The translations under genes and the position numbers were made by a program. A DNA stretch of 14,519 nucleotides. Source: Clostridiales bacterium (GTDB lineage Bacteria; Bacillota; Clostridia; Oscillospirales; Oscillospiraceae). Shown in pieces: positions 1 through 6,525 of this stretch. The stretch spans positions 1 through 14,519 of the forward strand of contig JAJQAS010000259.1 in the NCBI GenBank assembly GCA_021203685.1. Direction: 5' to 3'. How positions within the stretch are numbered: the stretch's first letter is position 1; each line of letters starts with the position of its first letter. Under the pieces are notes generated by a model. That model did no database searches, had not been told where the DNA came from, and was given only the letters and a program-made list of their open reading frames with translations.

Positions 1-67
1 TCCCAGAACACCTTGCCAAAGACCAGCTCGGAGAGGACGCTGCACAAATACTCATACGCGCCCCCCC
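1..67 (-). other. Out-of-frame continuation of the membrane protein, cut by the window edge
   Basis: If one base is removed from the seven-base homopolymer at 61-67, the minus-strand reading becomes FLGGAYEYLCSVLSELVFG and on to KVFW at the window edge. This is the expected counterpart of the first-half segment ILGGFIEWLTGRLLERFF in the same protein. A single-base insertion, either an assembly error or a real mutation, therefore explains the early stop. The true end lies left of base 1. Confidence 0.7.
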
Positions 68-978
68 AAAAAGGTGCCGAACAGGAACAGAAAGCTGTCG
101 GAGCGGTCCCGGTAGTTGTAGAGCATGACGGTGCCCACCGCCAGGGCGAAGCCCCACACGATGCTGAACGGCCCCCAGACCAGGCTGCTCCGGCTCATCC
201 AGTAGCCCATGGAGAAGCGGCAGAAGATGGTCTCCACGATGTCCCCCAGCAGGGACCCCAGGACAAACAGCCACACCACCTTATAAAATCCGCAGCCGGA
301 GGCGAACACGGTTTCGTCCGACGGGCGGCGGAAGCGCCTGGCGACGCTGGGGTGGGCCGCTTTCATTCGCTGACCGACCCGGCGGACGATCCAGGCGTTG
401 AGGCGGCTGGAGCTTTCCTGCAGCCGGGCGTTGATCTCCTGCTGGAGCTGCCGCTCCCGGCGCTCCAGGCCCAGCAGAGCGCAGACCGTCCCCACGGCGT
501 CCACAAGGCTCAGCCCCAGCACCACCAGCAGGACCACCCGCACCACGCCCTGGGGCAGCATGGCAAAGCCGGTCAGCAGCAGAGGGTTGACAAACAGAAT
601 ACCCAGCGTGCCGCCCACGCCCCACAGCAGGAAGGACTCCAGCGAGACGTAGCCATCCAGGTGGAACCGGCGGCGGGAGTAATCCCACCAGCGGCGGTGG
701 AAGAATCGCTCCAGCAAGCGGCCGGTCAGCCACTCGATGAAGCCGCCCAAAATGGCCGACCCCAGGAACAGGAACACCGGCGCGGTGTCCAGCTCCTGCA
801 AGCCCAGGGAGAACACCAGGGCCGCCACGCCGTAGATGCAGCACAGGGGGCCGTTCAGCAGGCCCCGGTTGACGAACTGCTTCCGCCGGACGGCGGCGTA
901 GAGGGACTCGCCCACCCAGCCCAAAAAGGAATAGATGAAAAACAGCCACAAAAGCTGGTATCCCATGTTAAAATCCAT
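52..978 (-). CDS. Putative ABC-transporter type IV membrane protein (PF06541-like), frameshifted near its 3' end
   Basis: Integral membrane protein resembling the PF06541 family ('putative ABC transporter permease', CmpB-like); its substrate is unknown. The readable frame gives 308 residues with hydrophobic segments near residues 6-26, 42-62, 66-88, 108-130 and 140-168, a charged cytoplasmic stretch at about 170-230, then more membrane segments. The two halves are repeats of each other: IYSFLGWVGESLY and NGPLCCIYG in the first half match VLGSLLGDIVETIF and WGPFSIVWG in the second. The ATG is preceded by AAGGAG seven bases upstream. The frame ends early at GGRV-stop just after a seven-base G run (C on the plus strand, 61-67). 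In another frame the sequence continues to base 1 with residues that match the first-half repeat, so this stop is probably not the true end. It is transcribed divergently from rex. The family call is fairly sure; the function is not known. Confidence 0.75.
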   Translation of the reverse strand: MDFNMGYQLLWLFFIYSFLGWVGESLYAAVRRKQFVNRGLLNGPLCCIYGVAALVFSLGLQELDTAPVFLFLGSAILGGFIEWLTGRLLERFFHRRWWDYSRRRFHLDGYVSLESFLLWGVGGTLGILFVNPLLLTGFAMLPQGVVRVVLLVVLGLSLVDAVGTVCALLGLERRERQLQQEINARLQESSSRLNAWIVRRVGQRMKAAHPSVARRFRRPSDETVFASGCGFYKVVWLFVLGSLLGDIVETIFCRFSMGYWMSRSSLVWGPFSIVWGFALAVGTVMLYNYRDRSDSFLFLFGTFLGGRV

Positions 979-1028
979 ACTGACGCTCCTTGTCTGCGCT
1001 GACGCGCCGTGAAACCATTGACGGCCTT

Positions 1029-1057
1029 ATTGTACCCGTTGCCGAAGGAGTTTGCAA
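1029..1057 (-). promoter_or_regulatory. Predicted sigma-A promoter for the membrane protein gene
   Basis: On the minus strand, TTGCAA (1052-1057) and TACAAT (1029-1034) are separated by exactly 17 bases. They lie about 50 bases upstream of the ATG at 978. The -10 matches consensus at five of six positions and the -35 at four of six. This is prediction from sequence only. Confidence 0.6.
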
Positions 1058-1143
1058 CCGGCAAAACGCCGATTGCCCCAAAAGCGGCGTTTTGTCCCAC
1101 GGCGGCGGTGCAGGATATCCGGTATTTTCCAACGGTGCACCGC
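1039..1143. repeat. Cluster of inverted repeats in the divergent gap
   Basis: The gene-free stretch 979-1374 holds three clear dyads in about 100 bases. CAAAACGCCG (1062-1071) pairs perfectly with CGGCGTTTTG (1085-1094). GCGGTGCA (1105-1112) pairs with TGCACCGC (1136-1143). TTGCCG (1039-1044) pairs with CGGCAA (1058-1063), flanking the -35 of the leftward promoter. They could be regulator sites, RNA hairpins or remnants of a mobile repeat; nothing decides between these. The rest of the gap is AT-rich and leads into the rex promoter. Confidence 0.5.
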
Positions 1144-1254
1144 AAAACAAAAACATAATGTAATTACCTATTTAAATTCTACAAAACGTATTTTATTTTC
1201 TGCTTCAATCAATATCTTTTCCCTAAGATTTCCGCAAAAATATTACAAAAACCT

Positions 1255-1272
1255 TCGTTAAAAAGTTGACAA
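1255..1272 (+). promoter_or_regulatory. Rex-box operator overlapping the rex -35 element
   Basis: TCGTTAA-AAAG-TTGACAA has the layout of the known Rex operator TTGTTAA-N4-TTAACAA, with one mismatch in each 7-base arm and the correct four-base spacer. The right arm contains the -35 hexamer TTGACA, so bound Rex would block RNA polymerase. Rex binds such sites when NADH/NAD+ is low, so this predicts redox-responsive autorepression of rex. Confidence 0.65.
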
Positions 1273-1294
1273 ACTTCCGTAAATCGATTAAAAT
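1266..1294 (+). promoter_or_regulatory. Predicted rex promoter
   Basis: A perfect -35 TTGACA (1266-1271), a 17-base spacer and -10 TAAAAT (1289-1294, five of six consensus). Transcription would start near 1301 and leave a leader of about 75 bases. It overlaps the predicted Rex operator. Confidence 0.75.
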
Positions 1295-1374
1295 AAGAAA
1301 AACAAGTGTCACATTCCAGTCATATATCAGTTACATCAGGGAAGGAACCCACATAGATAGGAGCGCTATTGAAC

Positions 1375-2001
1375 ATGAAAAAGGGCAAGGTATCCAACGC
1401 AGTGATCCGGCGGCTCCCCCGCTACTACCGCACGCTGGACACACTCTACCGGGAGGGCACAGTGCGCATCTCCTCCTCCGCGCTGGGGGAGAGCATGGGC
1501 GTCACCGCCTCCCAGATCCGTCAGGACCTGAGCTGCTTTGGCGAGTTTGGCCAGCAGGGCTACGGCTACAACGTCGCCGACCTGCGCCAGGCACTGTCCG
1601 ATATTTTGGGTATGAACACTGGCTACACCTCCGTCCTGGTGGGGGCGGGCAACCTGGGCCGGGCGCTGATGCGCAACTTCCACTTCAACAAAAACGGATT
1701 TGCCCTGTCCGCCGCCTTCGACGTGGACCCCAAAATCGTGGGCACCGTGCTGAACGGCTACCCCATCTACAGCATGGACAGCCTGGACGACTACCTGGCG
1801 GAGCACCAGCCCAGCATCGGGGTGCTGACCGTCCCCAAGTATGTGGCCCAAAGCGTGGCGGAGCGGCTCATCGCCGGAGGCGTCCGGGGCATCTGGAACT
1901 TCACCAACATCGAACTGGATGTCAGCGGCTCCGACGTGGTGGTGGAGAGCGTTCACTTTGCCGATTCTCTGCTGACGCTGAGTTATTTGATCTCTGAGTG
2001 A
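1375..2001 (+). CDS. rex: Redox-sensing transcriptional repressor Rex
   Basis: NADH/NAD+-sensing repressor of fermentation and respiration genes, acting as a cytoplasmic dimer. The N-terminal winged helix (about residues 1-80) contains IRRLPRYYRTL and the recognition segment TASQIRQDLSCFGEFG. A Rossmann domain follows, with the dinucleotide-binding motif VGAGNLGRAL and an FDVDPKIVG segment. The C-terminal helix (HFADSLLTLSYLI) is the one swapped between subunits. Length is 208 residues, normal for the family. The ATG at 1375 sits 11 bases after TAGGAG; an in-frame TTG at 1369 is closer and would add two residues, so the start is not certain. A Rex-box over its own -35 suggests autoregulation. 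Confidence 0.95.
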   Translation: MKKGKVSNAVIRRLPRYYRTLDTLYREGTVRISSSALGESMGVTASQIRQDLSCFGEFGQQGYGYNVADLRQALSDILGMNTGYTSVLVGAGNLGRALMRNFHFNKNGFALSAAFDVDPKIVGTVLNGYPIYSMDSLDDYLAEHQPSIGVLTVPKYVAQSVAERLIAGGVRGIWNFTNIELDVSGSDVVVESVHFADSLLTLSYLISE

Positions 2002-2020
2002 CGCGGAAACGCCGCGCCGA

Positions 2021-2071
2021 AAAAAGCAAGGTCAGGCGCCCCCTTGTGGGGTTGGCCTGACCTTGCTTTTT
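2021..2071. terminator. Bidirectional intrinsic terminator between rex and cysA
   Basis: AAAAAGCAAGGTCAGGC (2021-2037) and GCCTGACCTTGCTTTTT (2055-2071) are perfect reverse complements, giving a 17-bp stem with a 17-base loop. A T run follows the GC core on either strand. It lies between two convergent genes and fits a shared rho-independent terminator. Confidence 0.9.
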
Positions 2072-2097
2072 GGGGCCGCTGTGCGGCGGCAGGGAAG

Positions 2098-3159
2098 CTA
2101 TTCCATGTTTACATCTTTCAGCAGCTCGTTTTCCACCACCTGGGTGTGCTCGCCTTCGATGCAGTAGACCCGGTGCAGAAAGACGTTCATGTGTTCCCCC
2201 AGGCGGAGTTCCCGGCGCTCCAGGGAGCGGTTGGTCACCAGCGTGACGCCGTGGACCTTCAGGCGCACCTCCAGGGAGCTGCCCCGGAAGCTGATGCCGG
2301 TGACGACGCCGTCCTCCGCCCGGTCCGCGTAGGGGAGCATCTGGGGGTTGTCCTTCTTGAAGGCGTCCACAAACTCCGGGCGAATGAGGATTTTGTGGCC
2401 CTTCGGCAGCCCCTCGAAGCCCCGGAAGCCGGACACCCCCTCCACCACGCTGGAATTGCCCGCAAACTGGGCCACAAAGGGAGTCCGTGGGTGCAGATAA
2501 ACCTCCGTCGGCGTTCCCATCTGCTCGATGCGGCCCTCGTTGAGGATGATGATGTCGTCGGCCACCTCCAGCGCCTCCTCCTGGTCGTGGGTGACAAAGA
2601 TGCTGGTGATACCCACCTGGACGATCATATCCCGGAGCCAGACCCGCAGTTCCTTGCGCACCTTGGCGTCGATGGCGGCAAACGGCTCGTCCAACAGCAA
2701 CAGGCTGGGGTCGGGGGCGATGGCCCGGGCGAAGGCCACCCGCTGCCGCTGACCACCGGAGAGCTGGTTGGGATACCGCTTTTCCAGGCCGGTCAGGCCG
2801 ATGAGCTGGATCAGCTCCGTGACCCGGGCGCGGATCTCCGCCTTGCTCTTCTTCTGCACTTTCAGGCCGAAGGCGATGTTGTCGTAGACGTTCATGTAGC
2901 GGAACAGGGCGTAGTTCTGGAACACGAACCCAATGCCCCGTTCTCCCGCCGGGACGTCGTTGACGTTTTTCCCGTCGATGAAAATATCGCCGCTGTCCTG
3001 CTGTTCCAGCCCCGCGATCATGCGGAGGATAGTGGTCTTGCCGCTGCCGCTGGGGCCCAGCAGCACCGCCATTTTGCCCTGCTCCACGCCAAAGGTGATG
3101 TCCTTGGCCGCCTCGTAGTCGTCAAACCGCTTGCAAAGCTGTCTTGTCTCTATAAACAT
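2098..3159 (-). CDS. cysA: Sulfate/thiosulfate ABC transporter ATP-binding protein CysA
   Basis: The ATPase subunit that powers sulfate/thiosulfate import at the inner face of the membrane, 353 residues. Walker A GPSGSGKTT is at 35-43, the Q-loop FQNYALF near 80-86, signature LSGGQRQRVAFARA from 133, Walker B LLLLDEP at 153-159 and the switch histidine in THDQEEA at 190-196. The C-terminal 100 residues or so form the regulatory/TOBE-type domain seen in CysA and related importers. The ATG follows GGAGGG with a seven-base gap. It is the last gene of the sulfate operon. A 155-base gap containing tandem heptad repeats separates it from cysW, whereas the other gaps in the operon are about 12 bases. 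It ends facing the terminator shared with rex. Confidence 0.93.
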   Translation of the reverse strand: MFIETRQLCKRFDDYEAAKDITFGVEQGKMAVLLGPSGSGKTTILRMIAGLEQQDSGDIFIDGKNVNDVPAGERGIGFVFQNYALFRYMNVYDNIAFGLKVQKKSKAEIRARVTELIQLIGLTGLEKRYPNQLSGGQRQRVAFARAIAPDPSLLLLDEPFAAIDAKVRKELRVWLRDMIVQVGITSIFVTHDQEEALEVADDIIILNEGRIEQMGTPTEVYLHPRTPFVAQFAGNSSVVEGVSGFRGFEGLPKGHKILIRPEFVDAFKKDNPQMLPYADRAEDGVVTGISFRGSSLEVRLKVHGVTLVTNRSLERRELRLGEHMNVFLHRVYCIEGEHTQVVENELLKDVNME

Positions 3160-3175
3160 TTACAAACCCTCCGTG

Positions 3176-3323
3176 TTAGCTCTTAGCTTTTAGCTCTTAG
3201 CTTTGCAGTGCCTGACGTTTTGCGCTGCGCTCTGGGTTTGCTGCACAACGAACAAACCTTTTAAGCTGCACGTTGTTCGTCAGCAGTACCTGACCAACAG
3301 CTAATGGCTAACAGCTAATAGCT
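3176..3323. repeat. 148-bp element with inverted heptad arrays at both ends, between cysW and cysA
   Basis: One end has four tandem TTAGCTN units (3176-3203). The other has the inverted form, AGCTAAT-GGCTAAC-AGCTAAT-AGCT (3299-3323). Between them, ACGAACAA (3248-3255) pairs with TTGTTCGT (3273-3280) as an internal hairpin. No open frame is evident inside. Terminal inverted arrays plus an internal dyad resemble a small non-coding mobile or REP-like element, though no target duplication is visible. The last units overlap the cysW stop codon. Confidence 0.65.
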
Positions 3324-4163
3324 CTTTTTCGCCCGCCATTCTGCGATATTCTTCAAAATCAGCATGACCAGCGCCAGCGCCACCAGAATGGAGGACACCG
3401 CGAACGCCTGGGTGATGGCCTCCGCGCCGCCGGACATATAGAGGGCGTCCACCTCCAGGGGCAGGGTGAAGGTCTCGCCCCTGGCCTTGGACACGGCGTA
3501 GACCGCGCCGAACTCCCCGAAGGCCCGGGCCGCGCACAGCACCATTCCGTAGAGGAGCGGCCATTTGATGTGGGGCAGCGTCACCCGGCGGAAGATGGTC
3601 AGTCCTCCCGCCCCCAGCAGGGCGGCGGCTTCCTCCTCGGCGCTGCCCTGGAGGTTCATGGCGGGCAGCAGTTCCCGCAGCACGTAGGGGAAGGTGACGA
3701 AAATCGTCGCCAGCACCACGCCGGGGATGGAAAACACCAGGGCGATGTCGGCGCCAAAGGTGTCGTTGAACCAGTTGACCACCGGGGTGGCCAGACCGCT
3801 GCGGCCAAACATCATGATGAAGGCCAGGCCCGCGATGACCGGCGAGATGGAAAAGGGGATGTCAATGAGGGTGGTCAGCACACTTTTCCCCCGAAACTCG
3901 AACTTGGTCAGCAGCCAGGAGGCCGCCAGTGCGAAAAACGTATCCACCAGCAGGGCGATCACCGCCGCCAGCAGCGTCACCCGCAGGGCGGAGAGGGTGG
4001 TCCTGGCTGTGACCGCGCCCCAGTAGAGTTCCCAGCCGTCTTTCAGCGCCCGGTAGAGAACTTCCACCAACGGCCAGACCAGCATCACCGCAAAGAACAG
4101 CACCCCGATGACAATGAGCGCGATTTGCCCCGCCGACAGGCGGGCTTTTTTCTTTTGCTGCAT
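3315..4163 (-). CDS. cysW: Sulfate ABC transporter permease CysW
   Basis: One of two membrane permeases of the sulfate/thiosulfate importer, 282 residues, with about six hydrophobic segments beginning at IALIVIGVLFFAVMLVWPLV. The cytoplasmic EAA loop that contacts CysA reads EEEAAALLGAGGLTIFRRVTLP. The conserved CysW stretch AFGEFGAVYAVSKARGETFT follows. The ATG is preceded by GGAGG and lies 12 bases after the cysT stop, so the two are probably translated from one message. The last codons (Ser, Tyr, TAG) are made of AGCTAAT repeat units, so the native C-terminus may have been replaced when the repeat arrived. Confidence 0.92.
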   Translation of the reverse strand: MQQKKKARLSAGQIALIVIGVLFFAVMLVWPLVEVLYRALKDGWELYWGAVTARTTLSALRVTLLAAVIALLVDTFFALAASWLLTKFEFRGKSVLTTLIDIPFSISPVIAGLAFIMMFGRSGLATPVVNWFNDTFGADIALVFSIPGVVLATIFVTFPYVLRELLPAMNLQGSAEEEAAALLGAGGLTIFRRVTLPHIKWPLLYGMVLCAARAFGEFGAVYAVSKARGETFTLPLEVDALYMSGGAEAITQAFAVSSILVALALVMLILKNIAEWRAKKSY

Positions 4164-4175
4164 TGCGCCCTCCTC

Positions 4176-5009
4176 TCACCGGGTCCGCCGGGCGGCGAAC
4201 CACTGCACCATGTTCAGCAGCAGCATCAACAGGAAGGAGATCGCCAGCAGCACCAGGGCGATGGCGGCGGCGCTGACGTAGTCGGCGCTGCCCGAGTTGA
4301 GCTTCTGCATGATGACGTAGGACACCACCTGGGTGCCGTTTTTGCTGCTGTTGCCGGAGATGTAAATGACGCTGCCGTACTCCCCGATGCCCCGGGCCAG
4401 AGCCAGCCCGAAGCCGGTCAGCAGGGCCGGGGTCAGCTCCGGCAGGATGACATGGCGGAAGGTGAACCCCCGCGACGCCCCCAGCATCAGCGCCGCCTCC
4501 TCGCAGGCGGGGGGCAGCTTGCGCAGCACCGGCTGGATGGAACGCACCACAAAGGGGATGCCCACAAACACCAGCGCGATGACCAGCCCCACCCGGCTGT
4601 AAGAGCCTTGAATCCCAAGGCGGCTCAGCGCCTGACCCAGCGCCCCCTGGTCGGAGTACATCTTGGCCAGGGTGATGCCCGCCACGGCGGTGGGCAGGGC
4701 GAAGGGCAGTTCGATCATGCCGTCGATGAGCCGCTTGCCGGGAAACTCGTAGCGTTCCAAGATCCAGGCCAAGATCAACCCAAACACGCAGTTGATGGCC
4801 GCCGCGATCAGGGCGCACAGGATGCTGGTCTGGAAGGCCCCCACCACGTTGCTCCGGGTGATGGTCTCCCAAAACTCCGCCGGGGTCAGCTCAAAGGAGC
4901 GGATCAGCACCGAGGCCAGCGGCAGCAAAATCAAAAGGGACAGCATGGTAACGGTGATGCCCAGCGTCAGGCCAAAGCCCGGGATCACTCTGTTTCGTTT
5001 CTGCTTCAT
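4176..5009 (-). CDS. cysT: Sulfate ABC transporter permease CysT (CysU)
   Basis: The partner permease of CysW in the sulfate/thiosulfate channel, 277 residues with about six membrane segments; the first is GLTLGITVTMLSLLILLPL. The EAA loop is CEEAALMLGASRGFTFRHVI. The downstream segment ARGIGEYGSVIYISGN is typical of CysT, where CysW has GEFGAV. The ATG lies 11 bases after the stop of the binding-protein gene, with a GGAG site upstream. Gene order and close spacing place it in the four-gene sulfate operon. Confidence 0.92.
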   Translation of the reverse strand: MKQKRNRVIPGFGLTLGITVTMLSLLILLPLASVLIRSFELTPAEFWETITRSNVVGAFQTSILCALIAAAINCVFGLILAWILERYEFPGKRLIDGMIELPFALPTAVAGITLAKMYSDQGALGQALSRLGIQGSYSRVGLVIALVFVGIPFVVRSIQPVLRKLPPACEEAALMLGASRGFTFRHVILPELTPALLTGFGLALARGIGEYGSVIYISGNSSKNGTQVVSYVIMQKLNSGSADYVSAAAIALVLLAISFLLMLLLNMVQWFAARRTR

Positions 5010-5020
5010 ACCGCGCTCCG

Positions 5021-6082
5021 TCAGCTGTTGTAGATCTCGTCAAAAATGGCGTCGTCCTGGAAGAAGGTCTCATAGGCTTCGTCCCAGCCGCCGAAGTCGT
5101 CGATGGTACACAGCTCCACCTCCAGGTCGAACACGTCGGAGAACTCGCCTAAAATCTCCTCGTTGGTGGGCCGGTAGTAATACTCTCCGATGAGCCGCTG
5201 GGCCTCGTCGGTGTAGAGGTACTCCAGGTATTCCTGGGCCGCTTCCGCCGTGTCGTGGTCGTCCACGTTCTCGTCCACGATGGCCACCGAAGGCTCCGCC
5301 AGAATGCTGACGCTGGGGGTGATGAGCTCGTACTCGTCGGGGTAGTCCGCCAGGGTCTGGAGGGCCTCGTTCTCCCAGGCGATGAGCACATCCCCCTGGC
5401 CGTTCTCCACGAAGGTGGTGGTGGCGCCCCGCGCGCCGGAGTCCATCACCAGCACATTGGCATAGAGGGTGCGCATAAATTCCTTGATTTGTTCCTCATC
5501 CTCGCCGTACTGCTGCTGGGCGTAGTACCAGGCGGCCAGGAAGTTCCAGCAGGCCCCGCCGGAGGACTTGGGGTCGGGGGTGATGATGTCCACGCCCTCC
5601 TGCAACAGGTCGTCCCAGTCCTGGATGTTCTTCTCGTTCCCGGCCCGTACCAGGAAAACGATGGTGGAGGTATAGGGGGAGCTGTTGTTGTCGAACTCGT
5701 CCAGCCAGCCCTCGTCGATCATCCCCTCCTGCTCGATGAGGGTGATGTCGTGGGCCAGCGCCAGCGTCACCACGTCGGCCTCGTTGCCCTCGATGACGGA
5801 GCGGGCCTGGGAGCCGGAGCCGCCGTGGGACTGGGTGATCTCCACCGTCACGCCATAGGTCTCCTCGTAGTAGGCGGCGAACAGCTCGTTGTATGCCTCG
5901 TAAAACTCCCGGGTGGGGTCATAGGACACGTTCAGCAGTTCAATGACGCTGGCGTCCTCCCCCTCCGAGGCTTCGCCGGAGGAGGAGCCGCAGCCGGTCA
6001 GCAGCCCGGCCAGCAGGCAGACGCACAGCCCCAGAGCGGTCAGTTTGGGAAGGGATCTGGATTTCATCACATTGCAGCTCAT
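5021..6082 (-). CDS. sbp: Sulfate/thiosulfate-binding lipoprotein of the ABC importer
   Basis: Extracellular solute-binding protein that delivers sulfate (or thiosulfate) to CysTW, 353 residues. The start at 6082 is chosen because AAAGGAG sits six to seven bases upstream; a TTG seven codons earlier would overlap that site. A signal peptide runs to a lipobox LTGC with Cys31, followed by a Ser/Gly/acidic spacer, so it is membrane-anchored. Family signatures are NVSYDPTRE (51-59), QSHGGSGSQARSVI (84 onward), DVVTLALAHDI (about 103-113) and SSGGACWNFLAAW (173 onward). Family members commonly read SGGARWN, so Cys178 replacing Arg is unusual. It is the first gene of the operon, downstream of two LacI-type palindromes. 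Sulfate versus thiosulfate preference cannot be settled here. The symbol could equally be cysP. Confidence 0.92.
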   Translation of the reverse strand: MSCNVMKSRSLPKLTALGLCVCLLAGLLTGCGSSSGEASEGEDASVIELLNVSYDPTREFYEAYNELFAAYYEETYGVTVEITQSHGGSGSQARSVIEGNEADVVTLALAHDITLIEQEGMIDEGWLDEFDNNSSPYTSTIVFLVRAGNEKNIQDWDDLLQEGVDIITPDPKSSGGACWNFLAAWYYAQQQYGEDEEQIKEFMRTLYANVLVMDSGARGATTTFVENGQGDVLIAWENEALQTLADYPDEYELITPSVSILAEPSVAIVDENVDDHDTAEAAQEYLEYLYTDEAQRLIGEYYYRPTNEEILGEFSDVFDLEVELCTIDDFGGWDEAYETFFQDDAIFDEIYNS

Positions 6083-6100
6083 GGGATACTCCTTTTTAGT

Positions 6101-6110
6101 CAAACGTTTG
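6101..6110. promoter_or_regulatory. LacI-type operator O1 (leader of the sulfate operon)
   Basis: CAAACGTTTG is a perfect palindrome with the central CG typical of LacI-family operators. It lies in the predicted 5' leader of the sulfate operon, a few bases before the ribosome site of the binding-protein gene. Its context matches the second copy at 6222-6231, giving a shared TTASTCAAACGTTTGYSTT. Binding here could block elongation or support a loop. Confidence 0.7.
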
Positions 6111-6180
6111 TGTTACAGTTATGAAGTTTATTTTGCTGAAACGACCTTATTTTTCAAAGTTTGACTGGTTCATGTGGATA

Positions 6181-6209
6181 ACTCTACACCGGGTCATTCC
6201 TCTTGTCAA
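6181..6209 (-). promoter_or_regulatory. Predicted sulfate operon promoter
   Basis: On the minus strand, a perfect -35 TTGACA (6204-6209), a 17-base spacer and a weaker -10 TAGAGT (6181-6186, four of six). Transcription would start near 6174, leaving a leader of about 90 bases that contains operator O1. Operator O2 is 12 bases upstream of the -35. Confidence 0.6.
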
Positions 6210-6221
6210 CGGAAAATTACT

Positions 6222-6231
6222 CAAACGTTTG
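6222..6231. promoter_or_regulatory. LacI-type operator O2 between divergent promoters
   Basis: A second perfect CAAACGTTTG palindrome, centred 121 bases from the first. It lies almost midway between the -35 of the sulfate operon (6204-6209) and the -35 of the regulator gene (6243-6248), so one bound dimer could affect both promoters. Confidence 0.7.
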
Positions 6232-6242
6232 CCTTTTGCCGC

Positions 6243-6271
6243 TTGCAATTCTCTCTCCCTTCCGGTACAAT
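6243..6271 (+). promoter_or_regulatory. Predicted promoter of the LacI-family regulator
   Basis: TTGCAA (6243-6248), a 17-base spacer and TACAAT (6266-6271). The start would be near 6278, giving a long leader of about 250 bases that carries a dispersed repeat and a heptad array. Operator O2 lies 11 bases upstream of the -35. Confidence 0.6.
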
Positions 6272-6336
6272 AGCCCTTAGCTTGGTGGTACTGATTTTAT
6301 GGCTGTCACTCTGAAGCTGCCTTGCAAGGAGATCCA

Positions 6337-6412
6337 GAGAACCCCCCACCATGCTTCGCATGGTCCCCCTTCCCTTTCAGGGGCGGCAAGAGGGGCGGTC
6401 AGTTGTCGAACG
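6337..6412 (+). repeat. Dispersed hairpin repeat, copy 1
   Basis: Contains the stem-loop CCATGC-TTC-GCATGG, then CCCTTTCAGGG and a GGCAAGAGGGGCGGTCAGTTG tail. The same modules recur at 9820-9893 (same strand) and 9985-10110 (opposite strand). It lies within the predicted leader of the LacI-type regulator. It is non-coding. Confidence 0.7.
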
Positions 6413-6479
6413 GTAGTTCACTGTGGGAAACCGGTACTATGCTGAGCAGAAACGCTGACGAAACAGCAAGCATTCTCCA

Positions 6480-6507
6480 AGCTGACAGCTAATAGCTAAC
6501 AGCTCAA
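6480..6507 (+). repeat. AGCTAAN heptad tandem array
   Basis: Four seven-base units, AGCTGAC-AGCTAAT-AGCTAAC-AGCTCAA, ending just before the ribosome site of the LacI-type regulator. They are the same unit type as the arrays flanking 3176-3323. Confidence 0.75.
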
Positions 6508-6525
6508 AGAAAGAGGTGACGCATT

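Noticed and set aside
13..1002. Long plus-strand open frame opposite the membrane protein
   Set aside because: It is rich in His, Gln, Pro and Ala with no family resemblance, and lies antisense to a gene with clear membrane segments and an internal repeat; it is a by-product of high GC.
1266..1997. Alternative frame overlapping rex from 1266
   Set aside because: It begins at the promoter and runs out of frame through rex; the rex product is unmistakable in the other frame.
3570..5033. 487-codon plus-strand open frame across cysW and cysT
   Set aside because: It is antisense to two well-recognised permeases and has a low-complexity His/Gln/Gly composition; it is a coding shadow.
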